Of a stretch of 64,000 nt of DNA, positions 27,295-36,651 are shown piece after piece. The stretch's first letter is position 1. The number at the start of each line of letters is the position of its first letter. The DNA lies in assembly GCF_003050925.1 (NCBI RefSeq), contig NZ_QAOV01000003.1, positions 124,001-188,000 on the forward strand. The letters are read 5' to 3'. The notes beneath the pieces were generated by a model. The model was not told the DNA's origin, did not search any database, and saw only the letters and a program-made list of their open reading frames with translations. Source of the DNA: Pseudomonas sp. GV085. GTDB lineage: Bacteria; Pseudomonadota; Gammaproteobacteria; Pseudomonadales; Pseudomonadaceae. A program made the position numbers and the translations under genes.

Positions 27295-28701
27295 ATGCAA
27301 CAGGCAGAAAAAGGTTTGAAACGCGGGCTCTCTGCCCGACATATTCGCTTCATGGCGCTGGGGTCGGCGATCGGCACCGGGCTGTTTTATGGATCTGCCT
27401 CGGCCATTCAAATGGCCGGGCCTGCGGTACTGCTCGCTTACCTGATTGGTGGCGCGGCGGTGTTCATGGTCATGCGCGCCCTCGGTGAGATGGCGGTGCA
27501 CAACCCGGTGGCCGGCTCTTTCGGCCAGTACGCCAGCACCTACCTGGGGCCGATGGCGGGCTTCATCCTCGGTTGGACCTACGCATTCGAAATGGTCATC
27601 GTCGGCATGGCCGATGTCACCGCGTTCGGTATTTACATGGGCTTCTGGTTCCCGGAGGTTTCCCGCTGGATCTGGGTGCTGGGTGTCGTTTCCATCGTCG
27701 GCGGCTTGAATCTGTGCAACGTCAAAGTCTTCGGTGAAATGGAGTTCTGGCTGTCGCTGCTCAAGGTCGCGGCCATCGTCGCGATGATCCTGGGCGGTTT
27801 CGGCATCATGTGGTTCGGCATCAGCTCGGCCCCCGGCCAGGCGACCGACATCAGCAACCTCTGGAACCACGGCGGCTTCATGCCCAATGGCATGGGCGGT
27901 CTGATTGCTTCGTTCGCAGTGGTGATGTTTGCGTTTGGCGGTATTGAAATCATCGGCGTAACGGCTGGTGAAGCCAAGGACCCGCAGCACGTGCTGCCCC
28001 GGGCGATCAATGCCGTACCGTTGCGGATCCTGCTGTTCTACGTGCTGACGATGCTGGTGCTGATGTCGATCTTTCCATGGCAGCAGATCGGCAGCCAGGG
28101 CAGCCCGTTCGTGCAGATTTTCGACAAGCTGGGGATCAGCTCGGCGGCCACCATTCTCAATATCGTGGTGATCACGGCGGCGATTTCGGCGATCAACAGT
28201 GACATCTTCGGCGCTGGCCGCATGATGTTCGGTCTGGCCCAACAAGGCCATGCGCCCAAGGGCTTCGCCCGCCTGTCGCGCAATGGCGTGCCATGGATGA
28301 CCGTGGTGGTGATGAGTGCCGCGCTGTTGCTGGGCGTGTTGCTGAACTATCTGATCCCGGAAAACGTGTTCCTGTTGATCGCTTCCATCGCGACCTTTGC
28401 CACGGTGTGGGTCTGGCTGATGATTCTGGTGACCCAAGTGGCCATGCGCCGGTCCATGAGCGCCGAGCAGGTTGCACAACTGAAATTCCCGGTACCGCTC
28501 TGGCCCTATGCGCCGGCGGCGGCGATTGCCTTCATGCTGTTCATTTTCGGCGTGCTGGGCTATTTCCCGGACACCCAGGCAGCGCTGATCGTCGGCGTGG
28601 TCTGGATCGTATTGCTGGTGCTGGCTTACCTGACGTGGGTAAAACCGGCGGCGGGCCAGGCAGCCCTGGTGACACAGGACCCTGTTTTTTCTCATCGATA
28701 A
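27295..28701 (+). CDS. hutTh: Histidine permease, APC family
   Basis: The protein has 468 residues and twelve predicted helices of the AAT/ProY amino-acid permease group. The N-terminal [25 protein letters not shown] is characteristic, with the helix-1 substrate loop [11 protein letters not shown]. Later regions are [19 protein letters not shown] and [21 protein letters not shown]. In SBW25 the APC protein encoded at this position, HutTh, is the main histidine carrier; assignment here rests on family and position. It lies between hutH2 and hutI with its own ribosome-binding site and an A-rich CA motif. Confidence 0.9.
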   Translation: MQQAEKGLKRGLSARHIRFMALGSAIGTGLFYGSASAIQMAGPAVLLAYLIGGAAVFMVMRALGEMAVHNPVAGSFGQYASTYLGPMAGFILGWTYAFEMVIVGMADVTAFGIYMGFWFPEVSRWIWVLGVVSIVGGLNLCNVKVFGEMEFWLSLLKVAAIVAMILGGFGIMWFGISSAPGQATDISNLWNHGGFMPNGMGGLIASFAVVMFAFGGIEIIGVTAGEAKDPQHVLPRAINAVPLRILLFYVLTMLVLMSIFPWQQIGSQGSPFVQIFDKLGISSAATILNIVVITAAISAINSDIFGAGRMMFGLAQQGHAPKGFARLSRNGVPWMTVVVMSAALLLGVLLNYLIPENVFLLIASIATFATVWVWLMILVTQVAMRRSMSAEQVAQLKFPVPLWPYAPAAAIAFMLFIFGVLGYFPDTQAALIVGVVWIVLLVLAYLTWVKPAAGQAALVTQDPVFSHR

Positions 28702-28718
28702 CCTAATGGAGGCCAAGG

Positions 28719-29924
28719 ATGAAAACTCTCTGGCAACACTGTCACGTCGCAACCATGGCACAAGGCGTCTACTCGATCATCGAGGACGCGGCCATCGTGA
28801 CGTCAGGAGCGCACATTGAGTGGATCGGCCCGCGCGGTGAATTGCCGGCGGGCGAGTATCCGGCCGTCAATGATTTGAACGGAGCCTGGGTCACACCGGG
28901 CCTGATCGACTGCCATACCCATACGGTGTTCGGCGGTAACCGCAGCGGCGAATTCGAGCAGCGCCTGCAAGGCGTCAGCTACGCGCAAATCGCCGCCAGC
29001 GGTGGCGGCATCGCCAGCACCGTGCGCGCCACCCGCGCCGCCAGCGAAGATGAATTGTTCGCCAGCGCCAGCAAACGTCTGAAAAGCCTGATGCGTGATG
29101 GCGTCACCAGCATCGAAATCAAGTCCGGCTACGGCCTGGACCTGGCCAACGAGCGCAAGATGCTGCGTGTGGCCCGTCGCCTCGGTGCCGAACTACCGGT
29201 CAGCGTGCGCAGCACCTGCCTGGCCGCTCACGCCCTGCCGCCGGAATACGTCGATCGCGCCGATGACTACATTGATCACATCTGCGCCGAAATGCTGCCG
29301 GCCCTGGCCGCTGAAGGGCTGGTCGACGCGGTGGATGCCTTCTGTGAATACCTGGCGTTCTCCCCGGCGCAGGTCGAGCGTGTATTTATCACCGCCCAGG
29401 CACTGGGCCTACCAGTGAAGCTGCACGCCGAGCAGTTGTCGTCGCTGCACGGTTCGAGCCTGGCGGCGCGTTACCACGCATTGTCCGCCGATCACCTGGA
29501 GTTCATGACCGAGGACGATGCCATCGCCATGGCCAAGTCCGGTACGGTCGCGGTGCTGTTGCCTGGCGCCTTTTACTTCCTGCGTGAAACCCAATTGCCG
29601 CCGATGGACGCCCTGCGCAAGCACGGCGTGAAAATCGCAATCGCCAGCGACCTCAATCCGGGCACCTCGCCGGGACTGTCGTTGCGCCTGATGCTGAACA
29701 TGGCTTGCACCTGTTTTCGCATGACCCCGGAAGAAGCCCTGGCCGGTGCGACGATTCACGCTGCCACCGCACTGGGCATGGCCGCCACCCATGGTTCGCT
29801 GGAGGCCGGCAAGGTTGCGGACTTCGTCGCCTGGCAAATCGATCGCCCGGCCGACCTGTGTTACTGGCTGGGCGGCGACCTGGAAAAACGCGTCGTGCGC
29901 CACGGCGTCGAATCAAGTCTGTAG
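28719..29924 (+). CDS. hutI: Imidazolonepropionase
   Basis: This is a 401-residue amidohydrolase-superfamily enzyme. It opens the ring of 4-imidazolone-5-propionate to give N-formimidoyl-L-glutamate. Metal ligands H66 and H68 sit in [12 protein letters not shown]. Further landmarks are [35 protein letters not shown] with the central metal His, and the Asp region [16 protein letters not shown] 28719 follows TGGAGGCCAAGG. The product is the substrate of HutF, encoded 13 kb upstream on the other strand. Confidence 0.97.
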   Translation: MKTLWQHCHVATMAQGVYSIIEDAAIVTSGAHIEWIGPRGELPAGEYPAVNDLNGAWVTPGLIDCHTHTVFGGNRSGEFEQRLQGVSYAQIAASGGGIASTVRATRAASEDELFASASKRLKSLMRDGVTSIEIKSGYGLDLANERKMLRVARRLGAELPVSVRSTCLAAHALPPEYVDRADDYIDHICAEMLPALAAEGLVDAVDAFCEYLAFSPAQVERVFITAQALGLPVKLHAEQLSSLHGSSLAARYHALSADHLEFMTEDDAIAMAKSGTVAVLLPGAFYFLRETQLPPMDALRKHGVKIAIASDLNPGTSPGLSLRLMLNMACTCFRMTPEEALAGATIHAATALGMAATHGSLEAGKVADFVAWQIDRPADLCYWLGGDLEKRVVRHGVESSL

Positions 29925-29934
29925 GAGATCTGTT

Positions 29935-30738
29935 GTGGATAAGGTTCTGAACTTCAAACAAGGCCGCGTACCGCTGCTGATCAGCATGCCCCACGCTGGT
30001 GTGCGCTTGACTCCAGCAGTCGAGGCCGGGTTGATCCCGCAAGCCAAGAGTTTGCCGGACACCGACTGGCACATCCCGCAGCTGTACGATTTCGCCGAGG
30101 AGCTGGGTGCCAGCACCCTGGCCGCCGAGTACTCGCGGTTCGTCATCGACCTGAACCGGCCATCTGACGACAAGCCACTGTACGTGGGCGCGACCACCGG
30201 CCTGTACCCGGCCACGCTGTTCGACGGCGTGCCGTTGTTCCGCGAAGGGCTGGAGCCTTCGAAACAAGAGCGCGCAACCTATCTTGAGCAAATCTGGACG
30301 CCATACCACAGCACCTTGCAGCAGGAACTGGCGCGACTGAAAGCCGAGTTCGGCTATGCGCTGCTGTTCGATGCGCATTCGATCCGCTCGATCATCCCGC
30401 ACCTGTTCGACGGCAAACTGCCGGACTTCAACCTTGGTACCTTCAATGGCGCCAGTTGCGATCCACAGCTTGCGACCCAACTGGAAGCGATCTGCGCGCG
30501 TCACGAAAACTACACCCACGTGTTGAACGGACGCTTCAAGGGTGGCCACATCACCCGCCATTACGGCAACCCGGTCGAGAACATCCACGCCGTGCAGCTG
30601 GAGCTGGGGCAGTGCACGTACATGGAAGAGTTCGAGCCGTTCCGTTATCGCCCGGACCTGGCGGAGCCGACGCGGGTGGTGCTCAAGGAGTTGCTGCAAG
30701 GGTTGCTGGCCTGGGGTGAAAAACACTACGGGCATTAA
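29935..30738 (+). CDS. hutG: N-formylglutamate deformylase
   Basis: The enzyme has 267 residues from GTG 29935, with AGGAG at 29923. The longer upstream frame overlaps hutI and is not family-like. It hydrolyses N-formyl-L-glutamate to glutamate and formate, the last step of histidine breakdown in pseudomonads. Family signs are LLISMPHAGVRLT, EYSRFVIDLNRP, LFDAHSIRSIIPHLFDGKLP and GGHITRHYGNP. It closes the hut operon 10 bp after hutI; a REP pair follows. Confidence 0.95.
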   Translation: MDKVLNFKQGRVPLLISMPHAGVRLTPAVEAGLIPQAKSLPDTDWHIPQLYDFAEELGASTLAAEYSRFVIDLNRPSDDKPLYVGATTGLYPATLFDGVPLFREGLEPSKQERATYLEQIWTPYHSTLQQELARLKAEFGYALLFDAHSIRSIIPHLFDGKLPDFNLGTFNGASCDPQLATQLEAICARHENYTHVLNGRFKGGHITRHYGNPVENIHAVQLELGQCTYMEEFEPFRYRPDLAEPTRVVLKELLQGLLAWGEKHYGH

Positions 30739-30754
30739 GGTTTGGTGCGGTCTC

Positions 30755-30854
30755 TGTAGGAGCGAGCTTGCTCGCGAAAAACGTCAGGTCAACGTGTGCA
30801 TTCAGGCAGTCCGCGTCATCGTTGTCCTCCATCGCGAGCAAGCTCGCTCCTACA
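30755..30854. repeat. REP pair, family A (AGCTTGCTCGCGA variant)
   Basis: TGTAGGAGCGAGCTTGCTCGCGA faces its complement about 54 bp away. It lies directly downstream of hutG and may protect the operon mRNA 3' end; no U-rich terminator is visible. Confidence 0.88.
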
Positions 30855-30982
30855 AGTCGCCACCGTGCAAAACACGGTCGCCACAGGTCGCTTCTACCGC
30901 TCGTCTGCTGCGTAATGTTCTGGCCACGGTGCACAAAGACACCGCCCCGACAATAATCCGCTGCCGCACGAGAATGCTCTCT

Positions 30983-31939
30983 ATGACAAGCCTCAAAGGT
31001 CTGTTCACCCGCTGTCTCTCAATCTTCTGCGGCACCGCTCTGTTGAGCGCCGGCGCCATGGCCGCGGACGATGCTTCCTGCAAAACCGTGCGCATGGGCG
31101 TGGTCAACTGGACCGATGTGATCGCCACCAGTGGCATGGCGGATGTGCTGCTCAACGGTCTTGGCTACGAAAGCAGGCAAACCAGCGCCGTGCAGCAAAT
31201 CATCTTCGCCGGCATCCGCGACAAGCGCCTGGACATCTTCCTCGGTTACTGGAAACCGGCGATGGATAAAAACATCGCACCGTTCGTGGCTGCCAATCAG
31301 GTCAAGGTCATGGACAAACCGAGCCTGGCCGATGCCCAGGCCACCCTCGCGGTCCCGGACTATGTGGCAGCGGCCGGACTGAAAACCTTCGCCGACATCG
31401 CCAGATTCAAGGATCAGCTCGGCGGCAAGATCTACGGCATCGAGCCGGGCAGCGGCGCGAACACCACGATCAAGACCATGATCGAGACCAATCACTTCGG
31501 CCTGAAGGATTTCAAACTGATCGAGTCCGGTGAGGCCGGGATGCTCGCGGCCGTGCAGCGGGCGGTGAATCGCAAGGAATTCGTGGTGTTCGTCGGCTGG
31601 ACCCCGCACCCGATGAACATCAACATGAAGATCGACTATCTGACCGGCAGTGAAGACGTGTACGGGCCGAATGAAGGTGCTGCGACCGTTTCCACCGTAA
31701 CCGCGCCGGATTACGCCCAGCGTTGCCCGAACGTCAATCGCCTGCTGGAAAACCTCACGTTCAGCGCTGCTCAGGAAAGCCAGTTGATGGTGCCGATCAT
31801 GGAGCGCCAGACAGCTCAGGATGTCGCGAAAAAATGGCTGCGTGACCATCCAGAAGACTTGCAGCGCTGGCTGGCGGGTGTCAACAGTTTCGATGGCAAG
31901 GATGGCGTGGCGACGGTTCAGGCCAGCCTGAAAAACTGA
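30983..31939 (+). CDS. Orphan choline/betaine-type ABC substrate-binding protein (ChoX-like)
   Basis: The protein has 318 residues from ATG 30983; ATG 30974 is a possible alternative. A signal peptide (FCGTALLSAGAMAA) precedes the mature protein. The residues lining the choline pocket of ChoX appear conserved: Trp and Asp in VNWTDV, Trp in LGYWKPAMD, the Asn in YGIEPGSGAN and the Trp in VGWTPHPMN. No permease or ATPase gene is adjacent. It lies just after the hut operon, whose HutWV belongs to the same quaternary-amine class. It may use HutWV or a distant CbcWV core, as multiple binding proteins do in other pseudomonads (inference). Confidence 0.85.
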   Translation: MTSLKGLFTRCLSIFCGTALLSAGAMAADDASCKTVRMGVVNWTDVIATSGMADVLLNGLGYESRQTSAVQQIIFAGIRDKRLDIFLGYWKPAMDKNIAPFVAANQVKVMDKPSLADAQATLAVPDYVAAAGLKTFADIARFKDQLGGKIYGIEPGSGANTTIKTMIETNHFGLKDFKLIESGEAGMLAAVQRAVNRKEFVVFVGWTPHPMNINMKIDYLTGSEDVYGPNEGAATVSTVTAPDYAQRCPNVNRLLENLTFSAAQESQLMVPIMERQTAQDVAKKWLRDHPEDLQRWLAGVNSFDGKDGVATVQASLKN

Positions 31940-31950
31940 CACCAAAACCC

Positions 31951-32064
31951 TGTAGGAGCGAGCTTGCTCGCGATAAACCCGAGAACGCCGTGGGGTATCA
32001 GGCTTCCCGCGTTATCGTTGACTATCATCGTCGGAACGCCGCCCGGAGCAAGCTCGCTCCTACA
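31951..32064. repeat. REP pair, family A, right copy interrupted
   Basis: The left copy TGTAGGAGCGAGCTTGCTCGCGA is intact. The right copy reads CATCG, then about 15 bp (TCGGAACGCCGCCCG), then GAGCAAGCTCGCTCCTACA, so the expected CGCGAG junction is broken by a short insertion or rearrangement. Confidence 0.8.
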
Positions 32065-32099
32065 GGGGCCATACATTCCTCTGAACGGGCACCAGGCTC

Positions 32100-33005
32100 A
32101 TGGCTCCTTACCCGCTTTCCGAGCAAATGACGGCTTTCGTCGAGAAAACCGTCAGTTTCAACAGCACCGACAGCAGTATCACCGGGTTGCGCCAGGCCTA
32201 CAGCGAGATGTGCCGGGCGTTTACCCCGGCACGCCCCGCCGGGTTGCAAGTGGTTGAATTCGAGTTGGCCGGTGTTGCTGTTCGTTCCTATCAACCACCG
32301 GCCAGTGGTGCGTCGTGCATCGTTTACCTGCATGGCGGTGGCTGGGTGGTGGGGGACCTGGATTCCCACGATTTCATCTGCGCCGAATTGGCATCGACGC
32401 TTGGTGTGCTGGTGATCGCCGTCGATTACCGCCGGGCGCCGGAGCATCCGTTTCCTGCTGCGTTCGATGATTGCCTGAAGGTCTGGCGAGCACTGCGCAC
32501 CAGGCCATTTCAACTCGATCCTGCGCGCATGCTGGTGGCCGGCGACAGTGCCGGTGGCAACCTCGCGGCGGCGTTGTGCCTGGCGCTGCGCGATGCCGGC
32601 GAGCCGCTGCCGTGTGCGCAGGTTCTGATCTATCCGGGGTTGGGCGGCGATCACCGCCTGCCGTCGCGCAGTGAGTGCATCGACGCGCCGTTACTCAGCA
32701 GCAGTGACGTCGATTGCTATCACGCGCTTTACCTGCAAGGCACCCGCCATCCGAACGCCTACGCCATGCCATTGCTCGCCACGGATTTCAGCGGACTGCC
32801 ACCGGCATGGATCGCCGTGGCGCAATTCGACCCGTTGCGCGATGACGGCGTGCTGTATGCCGAGCGACTGAAGGCTGCGGGCGTGGCTGCCACGCTATAT
32901 GTCGGCGAGGGTTTGGTTCATGGCTGTTTGCGGGCCCGCGGGCAGGTGGCCGAGGTCGATTCGCTGTACGAAACCTTGTTCGGATATCTGGCGGCGAAAC
33001 TCTGA
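32100..33005 (+). CDS. Alpha/beta-hydrolase esterase, HSL family
   Basis: The enzyme has 301 residues. The hormone-sensitive-lipase oxyanion motif HGGGW is at 78-82, and the nucleophile elbow GDSAGGN has Ser150. The acid is in AQFDPLRDDG and the catalytic His in EGLVHGCLR, completing a Ser-Asp-His triad. The family hydrolyses short-chain esters; the natural substrate is unknown. The N-terminal cap helix region is present. ATG 32100 has no strong ribosome-binding site, and ATG 32127 is an alternative. It lies between an orphan binding protein and pip, with no obvious functional link. Confidence 0.9.
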   Translation: MAPYPLSEQMTAFVEKTVSFNSTDSSITGLRQAYSEMCRAFTPARPAGLQVVEFELAGVAVRSYQPPASGASCIVYLHGGGWVVGDLDSHDFICAELASTLGVLVIAVDYRRAPEHPFPAAFDDCLKVWRALRTRPFQLDPARMLVAGDSAGGNLAAALCLALRDAGEPLPCAQVLIYPGLGGDHRLPSRSECIDAPLLSSSDVDCYHALYLQGTRHPNAYAMPLLATDFSGLPPAWIAVAQFDPLRDDGVLYAERLKAAGVAATLYVGEGLVHGCLRARGQVAEVDSLYETLFGYLAAKL

Positions 33006-33109
33006 CTTCGCACGGGCATGCTCATTGACGTAATTCGGGTTTATGATGCCGGACGGCAGAATAATAGAAGTCCCCCCAGGGATGACCTTGACCCCTTACG
33101 GAGTGCGCA

Positions 33110-34081
33110 ATGCAGACTTTGTACCCACAGATCAAACCCTACGCCCGGCACGATCTGGCCGTCGATGCGACCCACACCCTGTACGTCGACGAAAGCGGTT
33201 CACCGGAAGGTTTGCCCGTGGTGTTCATCCATGGTGGTCCCGGTGCCGGATGTGATGCCCAGAGTCGTTGCTTCTTCGATCCCAATCTCTATCGCATTGT
33301 CACGTTCGATCAGCGCGGTTGCGGTCGCTCCACCCCCCACGCCAGCCTGGAAAACAACACCACCTGGGATCTGGTCGCCGACCTTGAGCGAATTCGCCAG
33401 CACCTGGGCATCGACAAATGGGTGCTGTTTGGCGGCTCATGGGGTTCGACCCTGGCGCTGGCCTACGCACAAACCCATCCTGAGCGTGTACACGGTCTGA
33501 TCCTGCGCGGGATCTTTCTCTGCCGTCCGCAGGAAATCGAATGGTTCTACCAGTCCGGCGCGAGCCGCCTGTTCCCCGATTACTGGCAGGACTACATCGC
33601 GCCGATCCCTCTGGACGAGCGGGGTGACTTGCTTACCGCGTTCCACAAGCGTCTGGTCGGTAACGACCAGATTGCCCAGATGCACGCGGCCAAGGCCTGG
33701 TCCACCTGGGAGGGCCGCACCGCGACCCTGCGTCCCAACCCGCTGGTGGTCGATCGTTTCTCCGAGCCACAACGTGCATTGTCGATTGCCCGCATCGAAT
33801 GCCACTACTTCAGCAACCACGCCTTCCTGGAGCCGAACCAGTTGATCCGCAACATGGACAGGATCGCCCATTTGCCCGGCGTGATCATCCATGGCCGCTA
33901 TGACGTGATCTGCCCGCTGGATAACGCCTGGGAACTGCATCAAGCCTGGCCGAACAGCGAACTGCAGGTCATCCGCGATGCCGGCCATGCCGCTTCCGAA
34001 CCGGGCATCACCGACGCGCTGGTGCGCGCCGCCAATCTGATGGCCCGGCGACTGCTTGACCTGCCGCCTGAAGAAGCATGA
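33110..34081 (+). CDS. pip: Proline iminopeptidase
   Basis: This is a 323-residue S33-family peptidase that removes N-terminal proline from peptides in the cytoplasm. The oxyanion region reads [13 protein letters not shown] at about 38-50, and the nucleophile is Ser110 in [22 protein letters not shown] and the C-terminal acid/His regions ([19 protein letters not shown]) are all present. ATG 33110 is preceded by ACGGAGTG. The stop overlaps dtd by 4 bp (ATGA), an arrangement that suggests co-translation. Confidence 0.96.
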   Translation: MQTLYPQIKPYARHDLAVDATHTLYVDESGSPEGLPVVFIHGGPGAGCDAQSRCFFDPNLYRIVTFDQRGCGRSTPHASLENNTTWDLVADLERIRQHLGIDKWVLFGGSWGSTLALAYAQTHPERVHGLILRGIFLCRPQEIEWFYQSGASRLFPDYWQDYIAPIPLDERGDLLTAFHKRLVGNDQIAQMHAAKAWSTWEGRTATLRPNPLVVDRFSEPQRALSIARIECHYFSNHAFLEPNQLIRNMDRIAHLPGVIIHGRYDVICPLDNAWELHQAWPNSELQVIRDAGHAASEPGITDALVRAANLMARRLLDLPPEEA

Positions 34082-34515
34082 AGGGCCTGTTGCAACGGGT
34101 GCGCGGCGCGCGGGTCGAGGTCGCGGGCGAAGTCGTAGGTGCCGTCGATCAGGGATTGCTGGTCCTGGTAGCCGTCGAGCCCGACGACACGCGGGCCAGC
34201 GCCGACAAACTTCTCAATAAGCTGCTTAACTATCGGGTGTTCAGTGACGCTGAGGGCAAGATGAATCTGTCCCTGGCGGATGTGGGTGGCGGGCTGCTGC
34301 TGGTCTCTCAGTTCACTCTGGCTGCCGATACTAAAAACGGGCTGCGTCCGAGTTTCTCGACCGCGGCCCCTCCGGCGCTGGGCGAGGAGCTATTCGACTA
34401 TTTATTAAGCAAAGCGAAACAGGTGCATGGCACTGTGGCATCAGGTAGATTCGGCGCGGATATGCAGGTGCACCTGGTCAATGACGGCCCGGTAACCTTC
34501 CTGTTACAGACCTGA
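34078..34515 (+). CDS. dtd: D-aminoacyl-tRNA deacylase
   Basis: This 145-residue protein is a trans-editing factor that hydrolyses D-aminoacyl-tRNAs such as D-Tyr-tRNA and recycles free tRNA. The conserved [17 protein letters not shown] (about 78-94) and the C-terminal [11 protein letters not shown] with the Gly-cisPro chirality gate are present. The N-terminus [20 protein letters not shown] is typical. It overlaps pip by 4 bp and ends the two-gene unit. Confidence 0.97.
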   Translation: MKGLLQRVRGARVEVAGEVVGAVDQGLLVLVAVEPDDTRASADKLLNKLLNYRVFSDAEGKMNLSLADVGGGLLLVSQFTLAADTKNGLRPSFSTAAPPALGEELFDYLLSKAKQVHGTVASGRFGADMQVHLVNDGPVTFLLQT

Positions 34516-34836
34516 AAGCGTTTGAAACAAGTTTTTACGCTCAATTCGACTGAAAACAGGACTTTTTCGCGATAAATACTTTGTTACCCCTGATGCGTTG
34601 TAACGCGGCCTACTAGATAATCGCGCGCTACGGGGATCAGCGTTCGTTGGTCCATTTTGACTTAGGTAGAGAATTGTCCGGATCCGATTGGGGAATCATT
34701 TCGCCCCAGCGGAGTCGGAACAATGCTCGCCAACTTGGCAAGAGTGGTTTGCAAGGGCGGTTTTTTCATACCGTACTCCGAGCAGACCCTTTAACTGGCC
34801 GTTGGTTTTTTGATCTGTTTTCGGCGAGGGTTGCTC
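34516..34836. other. 321-bp non-coding region before opgG
   Basis: No gene is supported here. It is more AT-rich than its surroundings and holds a 12-bp palindrome GCGTTGTAACGC at 34595-34606. Several T runs are present. It probably contains the opgGH promoter and a long leader, but I cannot name the promoter elements. OpgGH expression is expected to respond to low osmolarity. Confidence 0.6.
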
Positions 34837-36651
34837 GTGATTGTTAGTCCCTGTAATGCACCAAAATTGTCTGCCAAACGGTTACGCAGCGCCCTGGTAG
34901 CGGGCTCTGCACTGCTCTGCCTGCTCAGCGCCGGCCAGCTTTGGGCATTCAGTCTGGATGATGTATCGGTCAAGGCAAAAGAGCTGGCCGCGCAGAAATA
35001 CGAAGCGCCGCGCAGTAACCTGCCGAACGAATTCCGCGACATGAAATTCGCGGACTATCAGAAAATTCGTTTTCTGACGGAAAAAGCCGAATGGGCTGAT
35101 CAGAAGACGCCGTTCAAGCTGTCCTTCTATCACCAGGGCATGCATTTCGATACGCCGGTGAAAATCAACGAAATCACCGCGAACACCGTCGAAGAGATCA
35201 AATACGACCCGAGTCGCTTCGACTTCGGCGACTTGCAGTTCGATCCCAAGGCCACCGAACAACTGGGTTATGCCGGTTTCCGTGTGCTGTACCCGATCAA
35301 CAAGGCTGACAAGCAAGACGAAATCATGACCATGCTCGGCGCGAGCTACTTCCGCGTCGTCGGCAAGGGTCACGTCTATGGCTTGTCCGCTCGCGGCATG
35401 GCGCTTGATACCGCGTTGCCGTCCGGAGAAGAGTTCCCGCGTTTCCGCGAATTCTGGGTTCAGCAGCCCAAGCCAGGCGACAAGCATCTGGTGATCTTCG
35501 CCCTGCTCGACTCTCCGCGTGCTACCGGTGCCTATCGCCTGATCCTGCGTCCGGGCAGCGATACCATCGTCGACGTCAAGGCGAAGATGTTCCTGCGTGA
35601 CAAGGTCGGCAAGCTGGGTATCGCCCCGTTGACCAGCATGTACCTGTTCGGCGCCAACCAGCCGTCGAAGGTACTGAACTACCGTCGCGAACTGCACGAC
35701 TCCAGCGGTCTGGCGATCCATGCCGGCAACGGCGAGTGGATCTGGCGTCCGCTGAACAACCCGAAACACCTGGCCGTGAGCAACTTCAGCGTGGAAAACC
35801 CGCGCGGATTCGGTCTGCTGCAACGTGGCCGCGACTTCAGCCACTATGAAGACCTCGACGATCGCTACGACAAGCGCCCAAGCGCCTGGATCGAGCCGAA
35901 GGGTGACTGGGGCAAGGGCACTGTCGACCTGGTCGAGATTCCGACCGCCGACGAAACCAACGACAACATCGTTGCCTTCTGGAACCCGGAAAAATTGCCG
36001 GAACCTGGCCAGCCGCTTGATGTCGCTTATCGTATGCACTGGACCATGGACGAAGAGACGATTCATGCGCCGGACAGCGCCTGGGTCAAACAGACCCTGC
36101 GTTCCACCGGTGACGTCAAACAGTCCAACCTGATTCGTCAGCCGGACGGCAGCGTTGCCTACCTGGTGGACTTCGAAGGCCCGTCCCTGGCGGCATTGCC
36201 TGCCGATGCGGAGGTTCGCAGCCAGGTCAGCGTCGGCGACAATGCCGAACTGGTGGAAAACAGCGTGCGTTTCAACCCTGAAACCAAGGGCTGGCGCCTG
36301 ACCCTGCGGATGAAGATCAAGGATCCGGGCAAGTCCACCGAGATGCGTGCCGCGCTGGTGCAGAACATAGTGCCTGCGGACCTGGCCAAGACTTCGATTC
36401 CGTCGTCGAACTCGTCGGTTGCCAAGGCCGACAAGGTTGCCGCCAAGCAACAGGAGAAAGCAGACAAGGAAGCCAAGCAAGTGGAGGCCAAGCAGGCCGA
36501 AGCGAAGCCTGCTGCAGATGCCAAGGACAAGGCCAATCAAGACGCCAAGCAGCCTGCCGCTGCCGACGCGGCCCCAGCCACACCGGAATCGGCGCCGACT
36601 GAAGAAGTCCTGACCGAAACCTGGAGCTATCAGTTGCCTGCCGATGAGTAA
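34837..36651 (+). CDS. opgG: Glucan biosynthesis protein G (periplasmic)
   Basis: The protein has 604 residues from GTG 34837, preceded by GAGGG at 34826. OpgG acts in the periplasm on nascent beta-1,2-glucan to make branched osmoregulated periplasmic glucans. A signal peptide ([19 protein letters not shown]) precedes [16 protein letters not shown]. The catalytic-domain pattern is clear: [52 protein letters not shown] [10 protein letters not shown] and [11 protein letters not shown]. After the Ig-like domain an Ala/Lys/Gln-rich tail (about residues 525-590) is a lineage-specific extension with coiled-coil character. It overlaps opgH by 8 bp. Confidence 0.94.
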   Translation: MIVSPCNAPKLSAKRLRSALVAGSALLCLLSAGQLWAFSLDDVSVKAKELAAQKYEAPRSNLPNEFRDMKFADYQKIRFLTEKAEWADQKTPFKLSFYHQGMHFDTPVKINEITANTVEEIKYDPSRFDFGDLQFDPKATEQLGYAGFRVLYPINKADKQDEIMTMLGASYFRVVGKGHVYGLSARGMALDTALPSGEEFPRFREFWVQQPKPGDKHLVIFALLDSPRATGAYRLILRPGSDTIVDVKAKMFLRDKVGKLGIAPLTSMYLFGANQPSKVLNYRRELHDSSGLAIHAGNGEWIWRPLNNPKHLAVSNFSVENPRGFGLLQRGRDFSHYEDLDDRYDKRPSAWIEPKGDWGKGTVDLVEIPTADETNDNIVAFWNPEKLPEPGQPLDVAYRMHWTMDEETIHAPDSAWVKQTLRSTGDVKQSNLIRQPDGSVAYLVDFEGPSLAALPADAEVRSQVSVGDNAELVENSVRFNPETKGWRLTLRMKIKDPGKSTEMRAALVQNIVPADLAKTSIPSSNSSVAKADKVAAKQQEKADKEAKQVEAKQAEAKPAADAKDKANQDAKQPAAADAAPATPESAPTEEVLTETWSYQLPADE

